Shown piece by piece: positions 51,618 to 62,940 of a stretch of 64,000 nucleotides of DNA (positions are counted from its first letter, which is position 1; the number at the start of each line of letters is the position of its first letter). Position numbers and translations under genes: made by a program. Below the pieces are notes generated by a model, which was given only the letters and a program-made list of their open reading frames with translations, was not told the origin of the DNA and made no database searches. The DNA lies in assembly GCF_051014685.1 (NCBI RefSeq), contig NW_027478400.1, positions 1,612,001 to 1,676,000 of the forward strand. Direction: 5' to 3'. The DNA is from Ptiloglossa arizonensis. Taxonomy: Eukaryota; Arthropoda; Insecta; Hymenoptera; Colletidae.

Positions 51618-54600
51618 CAATAACTACAAATGCCTAGAGGAAAAATATACATACCATTGTAATCGGGCGAGATTCTACTTTCACATGCAACAGGAATTTC
51701 TCGAGTTCGTCAATGCGTTCGCGAGATATTGCAGTTTGAAGTTAAGGAATGGTTGAGAAATCATCAAAATTTTCGCAAGTCTGATACTCGAATCCAATAA
51801 CTACTATGGCCTAAGGCAAAAATACACATACCGTTGTAATCGGGCGAGTTTCTGCTTTCAGATGCAATAGGAAATTCTCGAGTTCGTCAATCCGTTCGCA
51901 AGATATGGAAGTTTGAAGTTAAGGAATGCATGAGAAACCATCAAAATTTTCGCAAGTCTGATACTCGAAACCAATAACTACAACGGCCTAGGGGAAATAT
52001 ACACATACCGTTGAAATCGGGCGACCTTCTACTTTCACATGCAACAGGAATTTCTCGAGTTCGTCAATCCGTTCGCGAGATATGGGAGTTTGAAGTTAAG
52101 GAATGGTTGAGAAATCATCAAAATTTTCGCAAGTCCGATACGCGAATCCAATAACTACAATGGCCTAGGGAAAAATACACATACCGTTGTAATCGGGCGA
52201 GTTTCTGCTTTCAGATGCAATAGGAAATTCTCGAGTTCGTCAATCCGTTCGCGAGATATGGGAGTTTGAAGTTAAGGAATGGTTGAGAAACCATCAAAAT
52301 TTTCGCAAGTCTGATACTCGAAACCAACAACTACAAAGGCCTAGGGGAAATATACACATACCGTTGAAATCGGGCGACTTTCTACTTTCACATGCAACAG
52401 GAATTTCTCGAGTTCGTCAATCCGTTCGCGAGATATGGAAGTGTGAATATAAGGAATGGTTGAGAAACCATCAAAATTTTCGCAAGTCTGATACTCGAAA
52501 CCAATAACTTCAAAGGCCTAGGGGAAAAATACACATACCGTTGTAATCGGGCGACTTTCTACTTTCACATGCAACAGGAATTTCTCGAGTTCGTCAATCC
52601 GTTCGTGGTATATGGGAGTTTGAAGTTAAGGAATGGTTGAGAAACCATCAAAATTTTCGCAAGTCTGATACTCGAAACCAACAACTACAAAGGCCTAGGG
52701 GGAAAACACACATATCATTGTAATCGGGCGTGTTTCTTCTTTCAGATGCAACAGGAATTTCTCGAGTTCGTCAATCCGTTCGCGAGATACGGGAGTTTGA
52801 AGTTAAGGAATGGTTGAGAAACCATCACAATTTTCGCATGTCTGATACTTGAAATCAATAACTACTATGGCCTAGGGGAAAAATACACATACCGTTGTAA
52901 TCGGGCGAGTTTCTGCTTTCAGATGCAATAGGAAATTCTCGAGTTCGTCAATCCTTTCGCGAGATATGGGAGTTGGAAGTTAAGGAATGGTTGAGAAACC
53001 ATCAAAATTTTCGCAAGTCTGATACTCGAAACCAATAACTACAATGGCCTAGGGGAAAAATACACATACCGTTGTAATCGGGCGAGTTTCTGCTTTCAGA
53101 TGCAATAGGAAATTCTCGAGTTCTTCAATCCGTTCGCGAGATATGGAAGTGTGAAGTTAAGGAATGGTTGAGAAACCATCAAAATTTTCGTTGGTCTGAT
53201 ACTCGAAACCAATAACTGGAATGGCCCAGGGGAAAAGTACACACCCCATTGTAATCGGGCGAGTTTCTACTTTCAGATACAACAGGAATTTCTCGAGTTC
53301 GTCTATGTGTTCGCGAGATATGGCAGTTTGAAGTTAAGGAATGGTTGAGGAACCATCAAAACTTTCGCAAGTCTGATACTCGAAGCCAATACCTACACAG
53401 GCCTAGGGGAAAAATACACATACCGTTGTAATCGGGCGAGTTTCTACTTTCAGATGCAACAGGAATTTCTCGCGATCGTCATTCCGTTCGCGAGATATGG
53501 TAGTTTGAAGTTAAGGAATGGTTGGAAACCATCAAAATTTTCGCAGGTCTGATACTCGAAACCAGTGACTGGAATGGCCTAGGGGAAAAGTACACATACC
53601 GTTGTAATCGGGCGACTTTCTACTTTCACATGCAACAGGAATTTCTCGAGTTCGTCAAACCATTCGCGGGATATGGGAGTTTGAAGTTAAGGAATGGTTG
53701 AGAAACAATCAAAATTTTCGCTGGTCTGATACTCGAAACCAATAACTGGAATGGCCTAGGGGAAAAGTACACACCCCATTGTAATCGGGCGAGTTTCTAC
53801 TTTCAGATACAGCAGGAATTTTTCGAGTTCGTCAATGCGTTCGCGAGATATGGGAGTTTGAAGTTAAGGAATGGTTGAGGAATCATCAAAATTTTCGCAA
53901 GTCTGATACTCGAAACCAATAACTACAAAGGCCTAGGGGGAAAACACATATATCTTTGTAATCGGGCGAGTTTCTACTTTTACATGCAACAGGAATTTCT
54001 CGAGTTCGTCAATCCGTTCGCGGGATATGGGAATTTGAAGTTAAGGAGTGGTTGAGAAATCATCAAAATTTTCGCAAGTCCGATACGCGAATCCAATAAC
54101 TACAATGGCCTAGGGCAAAAATACACATACCGTTGTAATCGGGCGAGTTTCTACTTTCAGATGCAACAGGAATTTCTCGAGTTCGTCAATCCTTTCGCGG
54201 GATATGGGAGTTTGAAGTTAAGGAATGGTTGAAAAACCATCAAAATTTTCGCAAGTCTGATACTCGAAACCAATAACTACAATGGCCTAGGGGAAAAATA
54301 CACACGCCGTTGTAATCGGGCTAGTTTCAACTTTCAGATGCAACAGGAATTTCTCGAGTTCGTCAATCCGTTCGCGAGATATGGGAGTTTGAAGTTAAGG
54401 AATGGTTGAGAAATCATCAAAATTTTCGCTGGTCTGATACTCGAAACCAATAACTGGAATGGCCTAGGGGAAAAGTAAACACACCATTGTAATCGGGCGA
54501 GTTTCTACTTTCAGATACAACAGGAATTTTTCGAGTTCGTCAATGCGTTCGCGAGATATGGGAGTTTGAAGTAAAGTCATGGTTGAGAAATCATCAAAAT

Positions 54601-55508
54601 TTTCGTAAGTCTGATACTCGAAACCAATAACTACAAAGGCCTAGGGGGAAAACACACATATCTTTGTAATCGGGCGTGTTTCTTCTTTCAGATGCAACAG
54701 GAATTTCTCGAGTTCGTCAATCCGTTCGCGAGATATGGGAGTTTGAAGTTAAGGAATGGTTGAGAAACCATCACAATTTTCGCATGTCTGATACTTGAAA
54801 TCAATAACTACTATGGCCTAGGGGAAAAATACACATACCGTTGTAATCGGGCGAGTTTCTGCTTTCAGATGCAATAGGAAATTCTCGAGTTCGTCAATCC
54901 TTTCGCGAGATATGGGAGTTGGAAGTTAAGGAATGGTTGAGAAACCATCAAAATTTTCGCAAGTCTGATACTCGAAACCAATAACTACAATGGCCTAGGG
55001 GAAAAATACACATACCGTTGTAATCGGGCGAGTTTCTGCTTTCAGATGCAATAGGAAATTCTCGAGTTCTTCAATCCGTTCGCGAGATATGGAAGTGTGA
55101 AGTTAAGGAATGTTTGAGAAACCATCAAAATTTTCGTTGGTCTGATACTCGAAACCAATAACTGGAATGGCCTAGGGGAAAAGTACACACCCCATTGTAA
55201 TCGGGCGGGTTTCTACTTTCAGATACAACAGGAATTTCTCGAGTTCGTCTATGTGTTCGCGAGATATGGCAGTTTGAAGTTAAGGAATGGTTGAGGAACC
55301 ATCAAAACTTTCGCAAGTCTGATACTCGAAGCCAATACCTACACAGGCCTAGGGGAAAAATACACATACCGTTGTAATCGGGCGAGTTTCTACTTTCAGA
55401 TGCAACAGGAATTTCTCGCGATCGTCATTCCGTTCGCGAGATATGGTTGTTTGAAGTTAAGGAATGGTTGGAAACCATCAAAATTTTCGCAGGTCTGATA
55501 CTCGAAAC
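51618..55508 (+). repeat. Right-centre block, copy 2 (22 monomers)
   Basis: Follows 47902 onward at 3716 bp and, beyond an extra monomer at 53387 (CAATACCTACACAGG, dyad loop deletion), at 3892 bp to 54447. A further GATACTTGAAATC trio begins at 54802. Private changes include GAGATACGGG near 52784 and GGCCCAGGGG at 53224. Confidence 0.85.
53518..53532. other. Dyad with 1-bp loop deletion, stem intact
   Basis: ATGGTT-GGA-AACCAT: the loop is 3 nt instead of 4 while both arms stay perfect, making the monomer at 53387 176 bp long. The same form occurs at 55464-55478, 60773-60787 and 60949-60963. These four are the only length changes I found in the dyad, and all fall in its loop. Confidence 0.75.
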
Positions 55509-57278
55509 CAATGACTGGAATGGCCTAGGGGAAAAGTACACATACCGTTGTAATCGGGCGAGTTTCTACTTTCAGATACAGCAGGAATTTTTCGAGTTCG
55601 TCAATGCGTTCGCGAGATATGGGAGTTTGAAGTTAAGGAATGGTTGAGGAATCATCAAAATTTTCGCAAGTCTGATACTCGAAACCAATAACTGGAATGG
55701 CCTAGGGGAAAAGTAAACACACCATTGCAATCGGGCGAGTTTCTACTTTCAGATACAATAGGAATTTTTCGAGTTCGTCAATGCGTTCGCGAGATATGGG
55801 AGTTTGAAGTAAAGTCATGGTTGAGAAATCATCAAAATTTTCGTAAGTCTGATACTCGAAACCAATAACTACAAAGGCCTAGGGGGAAAACACACATATC
55901 TTTGTAATCGGGCGAGTTTCTACTTTCAGATGCATCAGGAATTTCTCGAGTTCGACAATCCGTTCGCGAGATATGGGAGTTTGAAGTTAAGGAATGGTTG
56001 AGAAACCATCAAAATTTTCGCAAGTCTGATACTCGAAACCAATAACTACAAAGGCCTAGGGGGAAAACACACATATCTTTGTAATCGGGCGAGTTTCTAC
56101 TTTCACATGGAACAGGAATTTCTCGAGTTCGTCAATGCGTTCGCGAGATATGGGAGTTTGAAGTTAAGGAATGGTTGAGGAATCATCAAAATATTCGCAA
56201 GTCTGATACTCGAAACCAATAACTACAAAGGCCTAGGGGGAAAACACACATATCTTTGTAATCGGGCGAGTTTCTACTTTCACATGCAACATGAATTTCT
56301 CGAGTTCGTCAATGCGTTCGCGAGATATGGCAGTTTGAAGTTAAGGAATGGTTGAAAAATCATCAAAATTTTCGCAAGTCTGATACTCGAAACCAATAAC
56401 AACAAATGCCTAGGGGAAAAATACACATACCATTGTAATCGGGCGAGTTTCTGCTGTCAGATGCAATAGGAAATTCTCGAGTTGGTCAATCCGTTCGCGA
56501 GATATGGAAGTTTGAAGTTAAGGAATGCATGAGAAACCATCAAAACTTTCGCTGGTCTGATACTCGAAACCAACAACTACTCTGGCCTAGGGCAAAAATA
56601 CACATACCGTTGTAATCGGGCGAGTTTCTGCATTCAGATGCAATAGGAAATTCTCGAGTTCGTCAATCCGTTCGCGAGATATGGAAGTGTGAAGTTAAGG
56701 AATGCATGAGAAACCCTCAAAATTTTCGCTGATTTGATACTCGAAACCAACAACTGGAATGGCCGAGGGGAAAAGTACACACACCGTTGGAATCGGGCGA
56801 GTTTCTGCTTTCAGATGCAATAGGAAGTTCTCGAGTTCGTCAATCCGCTCGCGAGATATGGAAGTGCGAAAATAAGGAATGGTTGAGAAACCATCAAAGT
56901 TTTCGCAAGTCTGTTACTCGAAACCAATAACCACAAATGCCTAGGGGAAAAATACACATACCATTGTAATCGGGCGAGATTCTACTTTCACATGCAACAG
57001 GAATTTCTCGAGTTCGTCAATGCGTTCGCGAGATATGGCAGTTTGAAGTTAAGGAATGGTTGAGAAATCATCAAAATTTTCGCAAGTTTGATACTCGAAT
57101 CCAATAACTACTATGGCCTAAGGCAAAAATACACATACCGTTGTAATCGGGCGAGTTTCTGCTTTCAGATGCAATAGGAAATTCTCGAGTTCGACAAACC
57201 GTTCGCGTGATATGGAAGTTTGAAGTTAAGGAATGCATGAGAAACCATCAAAATTTTCGCAAGTCTGATACTCGAAAC
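55509..57278 (+). repeat. Diverged right block, first part (10 monomers)
   Basis: Monomers are more varied than in 10-50 kb. The GGGGGAAAACACACATATCTTTG subfamily is common (55863, 56040, 56217), in which CCGTTG is replaced and the CENP-B-like segment keeps only its right half (AATCGGG). Other private forms are GTGCGAAAATAAGG, CCGCTCGCGAG and CATGGAACAGG. Confidence 0.8.
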
Positions 57279-58517
57279 CAATAACTACAAAGGCCTAGGG
57301 GAAAGATACACATACCGTTGAAATCGGGCGACTTTCTACTTTCACATGCAACAGGAATTTCTCGAGTTCGTCAATCCGTTCCCGAGATATGGGAGTTTTA
57401 AGTTAAGGAATGGTTGAGGAATCATCAAAATATTCGCAAGTCTGATACTCGAAACCAATAACTACAAAGGCCTAGGGGGAAAACACACATATCTTTGTAA
57501 TCGGGCGAGTTTCTACTTTCACATGCAACAGGAATTTCTCGAGTTCGTCAATGCGTTCGCGAGATATGGGAGTTTGAAGTTAAGGAATGGTTGAGGAATC
57601 ATCAAAATATTTGCAAGTCTGATACTCGAAACCAATAACTACAAAGGCCTAGGGGGAAAACACACATATCTTTGTAATCGGGCGAGTTTCTACTTTCACA
57701 TGCAACAGGAATTTCTCGAGTTCGTCAATGCGTTCGCGAGATATGGGAGTTTGAAGTTAAGGAATGGTTGAGGAATCATCAAAATATTCGCAAGTCTGAT
57801 ACTCGAAACCAATAACTACAAAGGCCTAGGGGGAAAACACACATATCTTTGTAATCGGGCGAGTTTCTACTTTCACATGCAACAGTAATTTCTCGAGTTC
57901 GTCAATGCGTTCGCGAGATATGGCAGTTTGAAGTTAAGGAATGGTTGAGAAATCATCAAAATTTTCGCAAGTCTGATACTCGAAACCAATAACAACAAAT
58001 GCCTAGGGGAAAAATACACATACCATTGTAATCGGGCGAGTTTCTGCTGTCAGATGCAATAGGAAATTCTCGAGTTGGTCAATCCGTTCGCGAGATATGG
58101 GAGTTTTAAGTTAAGGAATGGTTGAGAAACTATCAAAATTTTCGCAAGTCTGATACTCGAAACCAATAACTACAAAGGCCTATGTGAAAAACACACAAAT
58201 CTTTGTAATCGGGCGAGTTTCTACTTTCAGATGCAACAGGAATTTCTCGAGTTCGTCATTCCGTTCGCGAGATATGGAAGTGCGAAAATAAGGAATGGTT
58301 GAGAAACCATCAAAATTTTCGCAAGTCTGATACTCGAAACCAATAACCACAAATGCCTAGGGGAAAAATACACATACCGTTGTAATCGGGCGAGTTTCTG
58401 CTTTCAGATGCAATAGGAAATTCTCGAGTTCGTCAATCCGTTCGCGTGATATGGAAGTTTGTAGTTAAGGAATGCATGAGAAACCATCAAAATTTTCGCA
58501 AGTCTGATACTCGAAAC
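57279..58517 (+). repeat. 7-monomer block, copy 1 (1239 bp)
   Basis: Starts with a GAAAGATACAC monomer with CCCGAGATATGGGAGTTTTAAG. Three near-identical GGGGGAAAACACACATATCTTTG monomers (57456, 57633, 57810) with AAAATATTCGC endings follow, a local homogeneous run; 57456 and 57633 carry small variants. A CAATAACAAC monomer, a CCTATGTGAAAAACACAC monomer and a CAATAACCAC hybrid complete it. Confidence 0.8.
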
Positions 58518-59225
58518 CAATAACTACAAAGGCCTAGGGGAAAGATACACATACCGTTGAAATCGGGCGACTTTCTACTTTCACATGCAACAGGAATTTC
58601 TCGAGTTCGTCAATCCGTTCCCGAGATATGGGAGTTTTAAGTTAAGGAATGGTTGAGGAATCATCAAAATATTCGCAAGTCTGATACTCGAAACCAATAA
58701 CTACAAAGGCCTAGGGGGAAAAAACACTTATCTTTGTAATCGGGCGAGTTTCTACTTTCACATGCAACAGGAATTTCTCGAGTTCGTCAATGCGTTCGCG
58801 AGATATGGGAGTTTGAAGTTAAGGAATGGTTGAGGAATCATCAAAATATTCGCAAGTCTGATACTCGAAACCAATAACTACAAAGGCCTAGGGGGAAAAC
58901 ACACATATCTTTGTAATCGGGAGAGTTTCTACTTTCACATGCAACAGGAATTTCTCGAGTTCGGCAATGCGTTCGCGAGATATGGGAGTTTGAAGTTAAG
59001 GAATGGTTGAGGAATCATCAAAATATTCGCAAGTCTGATACTCGAAACCAATAACTACAAAGGCCTAGGTGGAAAACACACATATCTTTGTAATCGGGCG
59101 AGTTTCTACTTTCACATGCAACAGGAATTTCTCGAGTTCGTCATTCCGTTCGCGAGATATGGAAGTGCGAAAATAAGGAATCGTTGAGAAAGCATCAAAA
59201 TTTTCGCAAGTCTGATACTCGAAAC
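58518..59225 (+). repeat. 7-monomer block, copy 2 (partial, 4 monomers)
   Basis: Repeats 57279-57986 at 1239 bp: the GAAAGATACAC monomer, then three AAAACACAC-type monomers. The third ends differently (GTGCGAAAATAAGGAATCG), marking the break of homology. The GAAAGATACAC monomer occurs a third time at 61879. Confidence 0.8.
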
Positions 59226-59402
59226 CAATAACCACAAATGCCTAGGGGAAAAATACACATACCGTTGTAATCGGACGAGATTCTACTTTCACATGCAACA
59301 GGAATTTCTCGAGTTCGTCAATGCGTTCGCGAGATATGGCAGTTTGAAGTTAAGGAATGGTTGAGAAATCATCAAAATTTTCGCAAGTCTGATACTCGAA
59401 AC
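59226..59402 (+). repeat. Single CAATAACCAC monomer with CGGACGAGATTC
   Basis: Lies between the 7-monomer block and the trimer pair. Its match is 62233-62409, which also precedes a copy of the trimer, so monomer plus trimer moved as a unit. Confidence 0.75.
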
Positions 59403-59933
59403 CAATAACAACAAATGCCTAGGGGAAAAATACACATACCATTGTAATCGGCCGAGTTTCTGCTGTCAGATGCAATAGGAAATTCCCGAGTTCGTCAATT
59501 CGTTCGCGAGATATGGAAGTTTGAAGTTAAGGAATGCATGAGAAACCATCAAAATTTTCGCTGGTCTGATATTCGATTCCAACAACTACTATGGCCTAGG
59601 GCAAAAATACACGTACCGTTGTAATCGGGCGAGTTTCTGCAATCAGATGCAATAGGAAATTCTCGAGTTCGTCAATCCGTTCGCGAGATATGGAAGTTTG
59701 AAGTTAAGGAATGCTTAAGAAACCATCAAAATTTTCGCTGGTCTGATACTCGAAACCATCAACTGGAAGGGCCTAGGGGAAAAGTACACACACCGTTGTA
59801 ATCGGGCGAGATTCTACTTTCACATGCAACAGGAATTTCTCGAGTTCGTCAATGCGTTCGCGAGATATGGCAGTTTGAAGTTAAGGAATGGTTGAGAAAT
59901 CATCAAAATTTTCGCAAGTCTGATACTCGAAAC
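59403..59933 (+). repeat. 3-monomer tandem duplication, copy 1 (531 bp)
   Basis: CAATAACAAC (CGGCCGAG, AATTCCCGAG), CAACAACTAC (CACGTACCG, GCAATCAG, GCTTAAG) and CATCAACTGGAAGGG monomers. The adjacent copy is 59934-60464 at exactly 531 bp. Both share GATATTCGATTCC, not seen elsewhere. The third monomer here changes to GAGATTCTAC, a hybrid joining to the repeat. Confidence 0.88.
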
Positions 59934-60464
59934 CAATAACAACAAATGCCTAGGGGAAAAATACACATACCATTGTAATCGGCCGAGTTTCTGCTGTCAG
60001 ATGCAATAGGAAATTCCCGAGTTCGTCAATTCGTTCGCGAGATATGGAAGTTTGAAGTTAAGGAATGCATGAGAAACCATCAAAATTTTCGCTGGTCTGA
60101 TATTCGATTCCAACAACTACTATGGCCTAGGGCAAAAATACACGTACCGTTGTAATCGGGCGAGTTTCTGCAATCAGATGCAATAGGAAATTCTCGAGTT
60201 CGTCAATCCGTTCGCGAGATATGGAAGTTTGAAGTTAAGGAATGCTTAAGAAACCATCAAAATTTTCGCTGGTCTGATACTCGAAACCATCAACTGGAAG
60301 GGCCTAGGGGAAAAGTACACACACCGTTGTAATCGGGCGAGTTTCTACATTCAGATACAACAGGAATTTTTCGAGTTCGTCAATGCGTTCGCGTGATATG
60401 GGAGTTTGAAGTTAAGGAATGGTTGAGGAATTATCAAAATTTTCGCAAGTCTGATACTCGAAAC
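59934..60464 (+). repeat. 3-monomer tandem duplication, copy 2 (531 bp)
   Basis: Second copy of 59403-59933. Its third monomer continues as TTTCTACATTCAGATAC and GGAATTTTTCGAG, the same as at 62764, so this copy rather than the first has the undisturbed right end. It is probably the parent of the pair. Confidence 0.88.
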
Positions 60465-60993
60465 CAATAACTACAAAGGCCTAGGGGGAAAACACACATG
60501 TCTTTGTAATCGTGCGAGTTTCTACTTTCACATGCAACAGGAATTTCTCGAGTTCGTCTATGCGTTCGCGAGATATGGCAGTTTGAAGTTAAGGAATGGT
60601 TGAGGAACCATCAAAACTTTCGCAAGTCTGATACTCGAAGCCAATACCTACACAGGCCTAGGGGAAAAATACACATACCGTTGTAATCGGGCGAGTTTCT
60701 ACTTTAAGATGCAACAGGAATTTCTCGCGTTCGTCATTCCGTTCGCGAGATATGGGAGTTTGAAGTTAAGGAATGGTTGGAAACCATCAAAATTTTCGCA
60801 AGTCTGATACTCGAAACCAATAACTGGAATGGCCTAGGGGAAAAGTACATATACCGTTGTAATCGGGCGAGTTTCTACTTTAAGAAGCAACAGGAATTTC
60901 TCGCGTTCGTCATTCCGTTCGCGAGATATGGGAGTTTGAAGTTAAGGAATGGTTGGAAACCATCCAAATTTTCGCAAGTCTGATACTCGAAAT
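60465..60993 (+). repeat. Three monomers with dyad loop deletions
   Basis: 60465 is an AAAACACACATG monomer with GTCTATGCGTTCG. 60642 and 60818 both have ATGGTTGGAAACCAT and the odd word TTTAAGATGC/TTTAAGAAGC with CTCGCGTTCGTCATTCC. 60818 looks like a direct duplicate of its neighbour. Confidence 0.78.
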
Positions 60994-62409
60994 CAATAAC
61001 TGGAATGGCCTAGGGGAAAAGTACATATACCGTTGTAATCGGGCGTCTTTCTACTTTCACATGCAACAGGAATTTCTCGAGTTCGTCAATCCATTCGCGG
61101 GATATGGGAGTTTGAAATTAAGGAATGGTTGAGAAACCATCAAAATTTTCTCAAGTCTGATACTCGAAACCAATAACTACAATGGCCTAGGGGAAAAATA
61201 AACATACCGTTGTAATCGGGCGAGTATCTACTTTCAGATGCAACAGGAATTTCTCGTGTTCGTCAATCCGTTCGCGAGATATGGGAGTTTGAAGTTAAGG
61301 AATGGTTGAGAAACTATCAAAATTTTCGCAAGTCTGATACTCGAAACCAATAACTACAAAGGCCTATGTGAAAAACACACAAATCTTTGTAATCGGGCGA
61401 GTTTCTACTTTCAGATGCAACAGGAACTTCTCGAGTTCGTCATTCCGTTCGCGAGATATGGAAGTGCGAAAATAAGGAATGGTTGAGAAACCATCAAAAT
61501 TTTCGCAAGTCTGATACTCGAAACCAATAACCACAAATGCCTAGGGGAAAAATACACATACCATTGTAATCGGGCGAGATTCTACTTTCACATGCAACAG
61601 GAATTTCTCGAGTTCGTCAATGCGTTCGCGAGATATGGCAGTTTGAAGTTAAGGAATGGTTGAGAAATCATCAAAATTTTCGCAAGTCTGATACTCGAAT
61701 CCAATAACTACTATGGCCTAAGGCAAAAATACACATACCGTTGTAATCGGGCGAGTTTCTGCTTTCAGATGCAATAGGAAATTCTCGAGTTCGTCAATCC
61801 GTTCGCGTGATATGGAAGTTTGTAGTTAAGGAATGCATGAGAAACCATCAAAATTTTCGCAAGTCTGATACTCGAAACCAATAACTACAAAGGCCTAGGG
61901 GAAAGATACACATACCGTTGAAATCGGGCGACTTTCTACTTTCACATGCAACAGGAATTTCTCGAGTTCGTCAATCCGTTCCCGAGATATGGGAGTTTTA
62001 AGTTAAGGAATGGTTGAGGAATCATCAAAATATTCGCAAGTCTGATACTCGAAACCAATAACTACAAAGGCCTAGGGGGAAAACACACACACCGTTGTAA
62101 TCGGGCGAGTTTCTGCTTTCAGATGCAATAGGAAGTTCTCGAGTTCGTCAATCCGCTCGCGAGATATGGAAGTGCGAAATTAAGGAATGGTTGAGAAACC
62201 ATCAAAATTTTCTCAAGTCTGATACTCGAAACCAATAACCACAAATGCCTAGGGGAAAAATACACATACCGTTGTAATCGGACGAGATTCTACTTTCACA
62301 TGCAACAGGAATTTCTCGAGTTCGTCAATGCGTTCGCGAGATATGGCAGTTTGAAGTTAAGGAATGGTTGAGAAATCATCAAAATTTTCGCAAGTCTGAT
62401 ACTCGAAAC
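60994..62409 (+). repeat. Eight-monomer stretch related to 58164-58694
   Basis: 61348 (CCTATGTGAAAAACACAC) and 61525 (CAATAACCAC) match 58164 and 58341. 61702 (CCTAAGGC) is missing at the earlier site because 58341 is a fusion of the 61525 and 61702 types. 61879 is the third GAAAGATACAC monomer. Confidence 0.78.
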
Positions 62410-62940
62410 CAATAACAACAAATGCCTAGGGGAAAAATACACATACCATTGTAATCGGCCGAGTTTCTGCTGTCAGATGCAATAGGAAATTCCCGAGTTC
62501 GTCAATCCGTTCGCGAGATATGGAAGTTTGAAGTTAAGGAATGCATGAGAAACCATCAAAATTTTCGCTGGTCTGATATTCGAAACCAACAACTACTATG
62601 GCCTAGGGCAAAAATACACGTACCGTTGTAATCGGGCGAGTTTCTGCAATCAGATGCAGTAGGAAATTCTCGAGTTCGTCAATCCGTTCGCGAGATATGG
62701 AAGTTTGAAGTTAAGGAATGCTTAAGAAACCATCAAAATTTTCGCTGGTCTGATACTCGAAACCATCAACTGGAAGGGCCTAGGGGAAAAGTACACACAC
62801 CGTTGTAATCGGGCGAGTTTCTACATTCAGATACAACAGGAATTTTTCGAGTTCGTCAATGCGTTCGCGAGATATGGGAGTTTGAAGTTAAGGAATGGTT
62901 GAGGAATTATCAAAATTTTCGCAAGTCTGATACTCGAAAC
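62410..62940 (+). repeat. Third copy of the CAATAACAAC trimer
   Basis: Matches 59934-60464 at about 2476 bp, with CGGCCGAG, GCAATCAG, GCTTAAG and CATCAACTGGAAGGG. It has CGAAACC where the tandem pair has CGATTCC, and GCAGTAGG near 62656. It is the ancestral-looking single copy. Confidence 0.85.
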
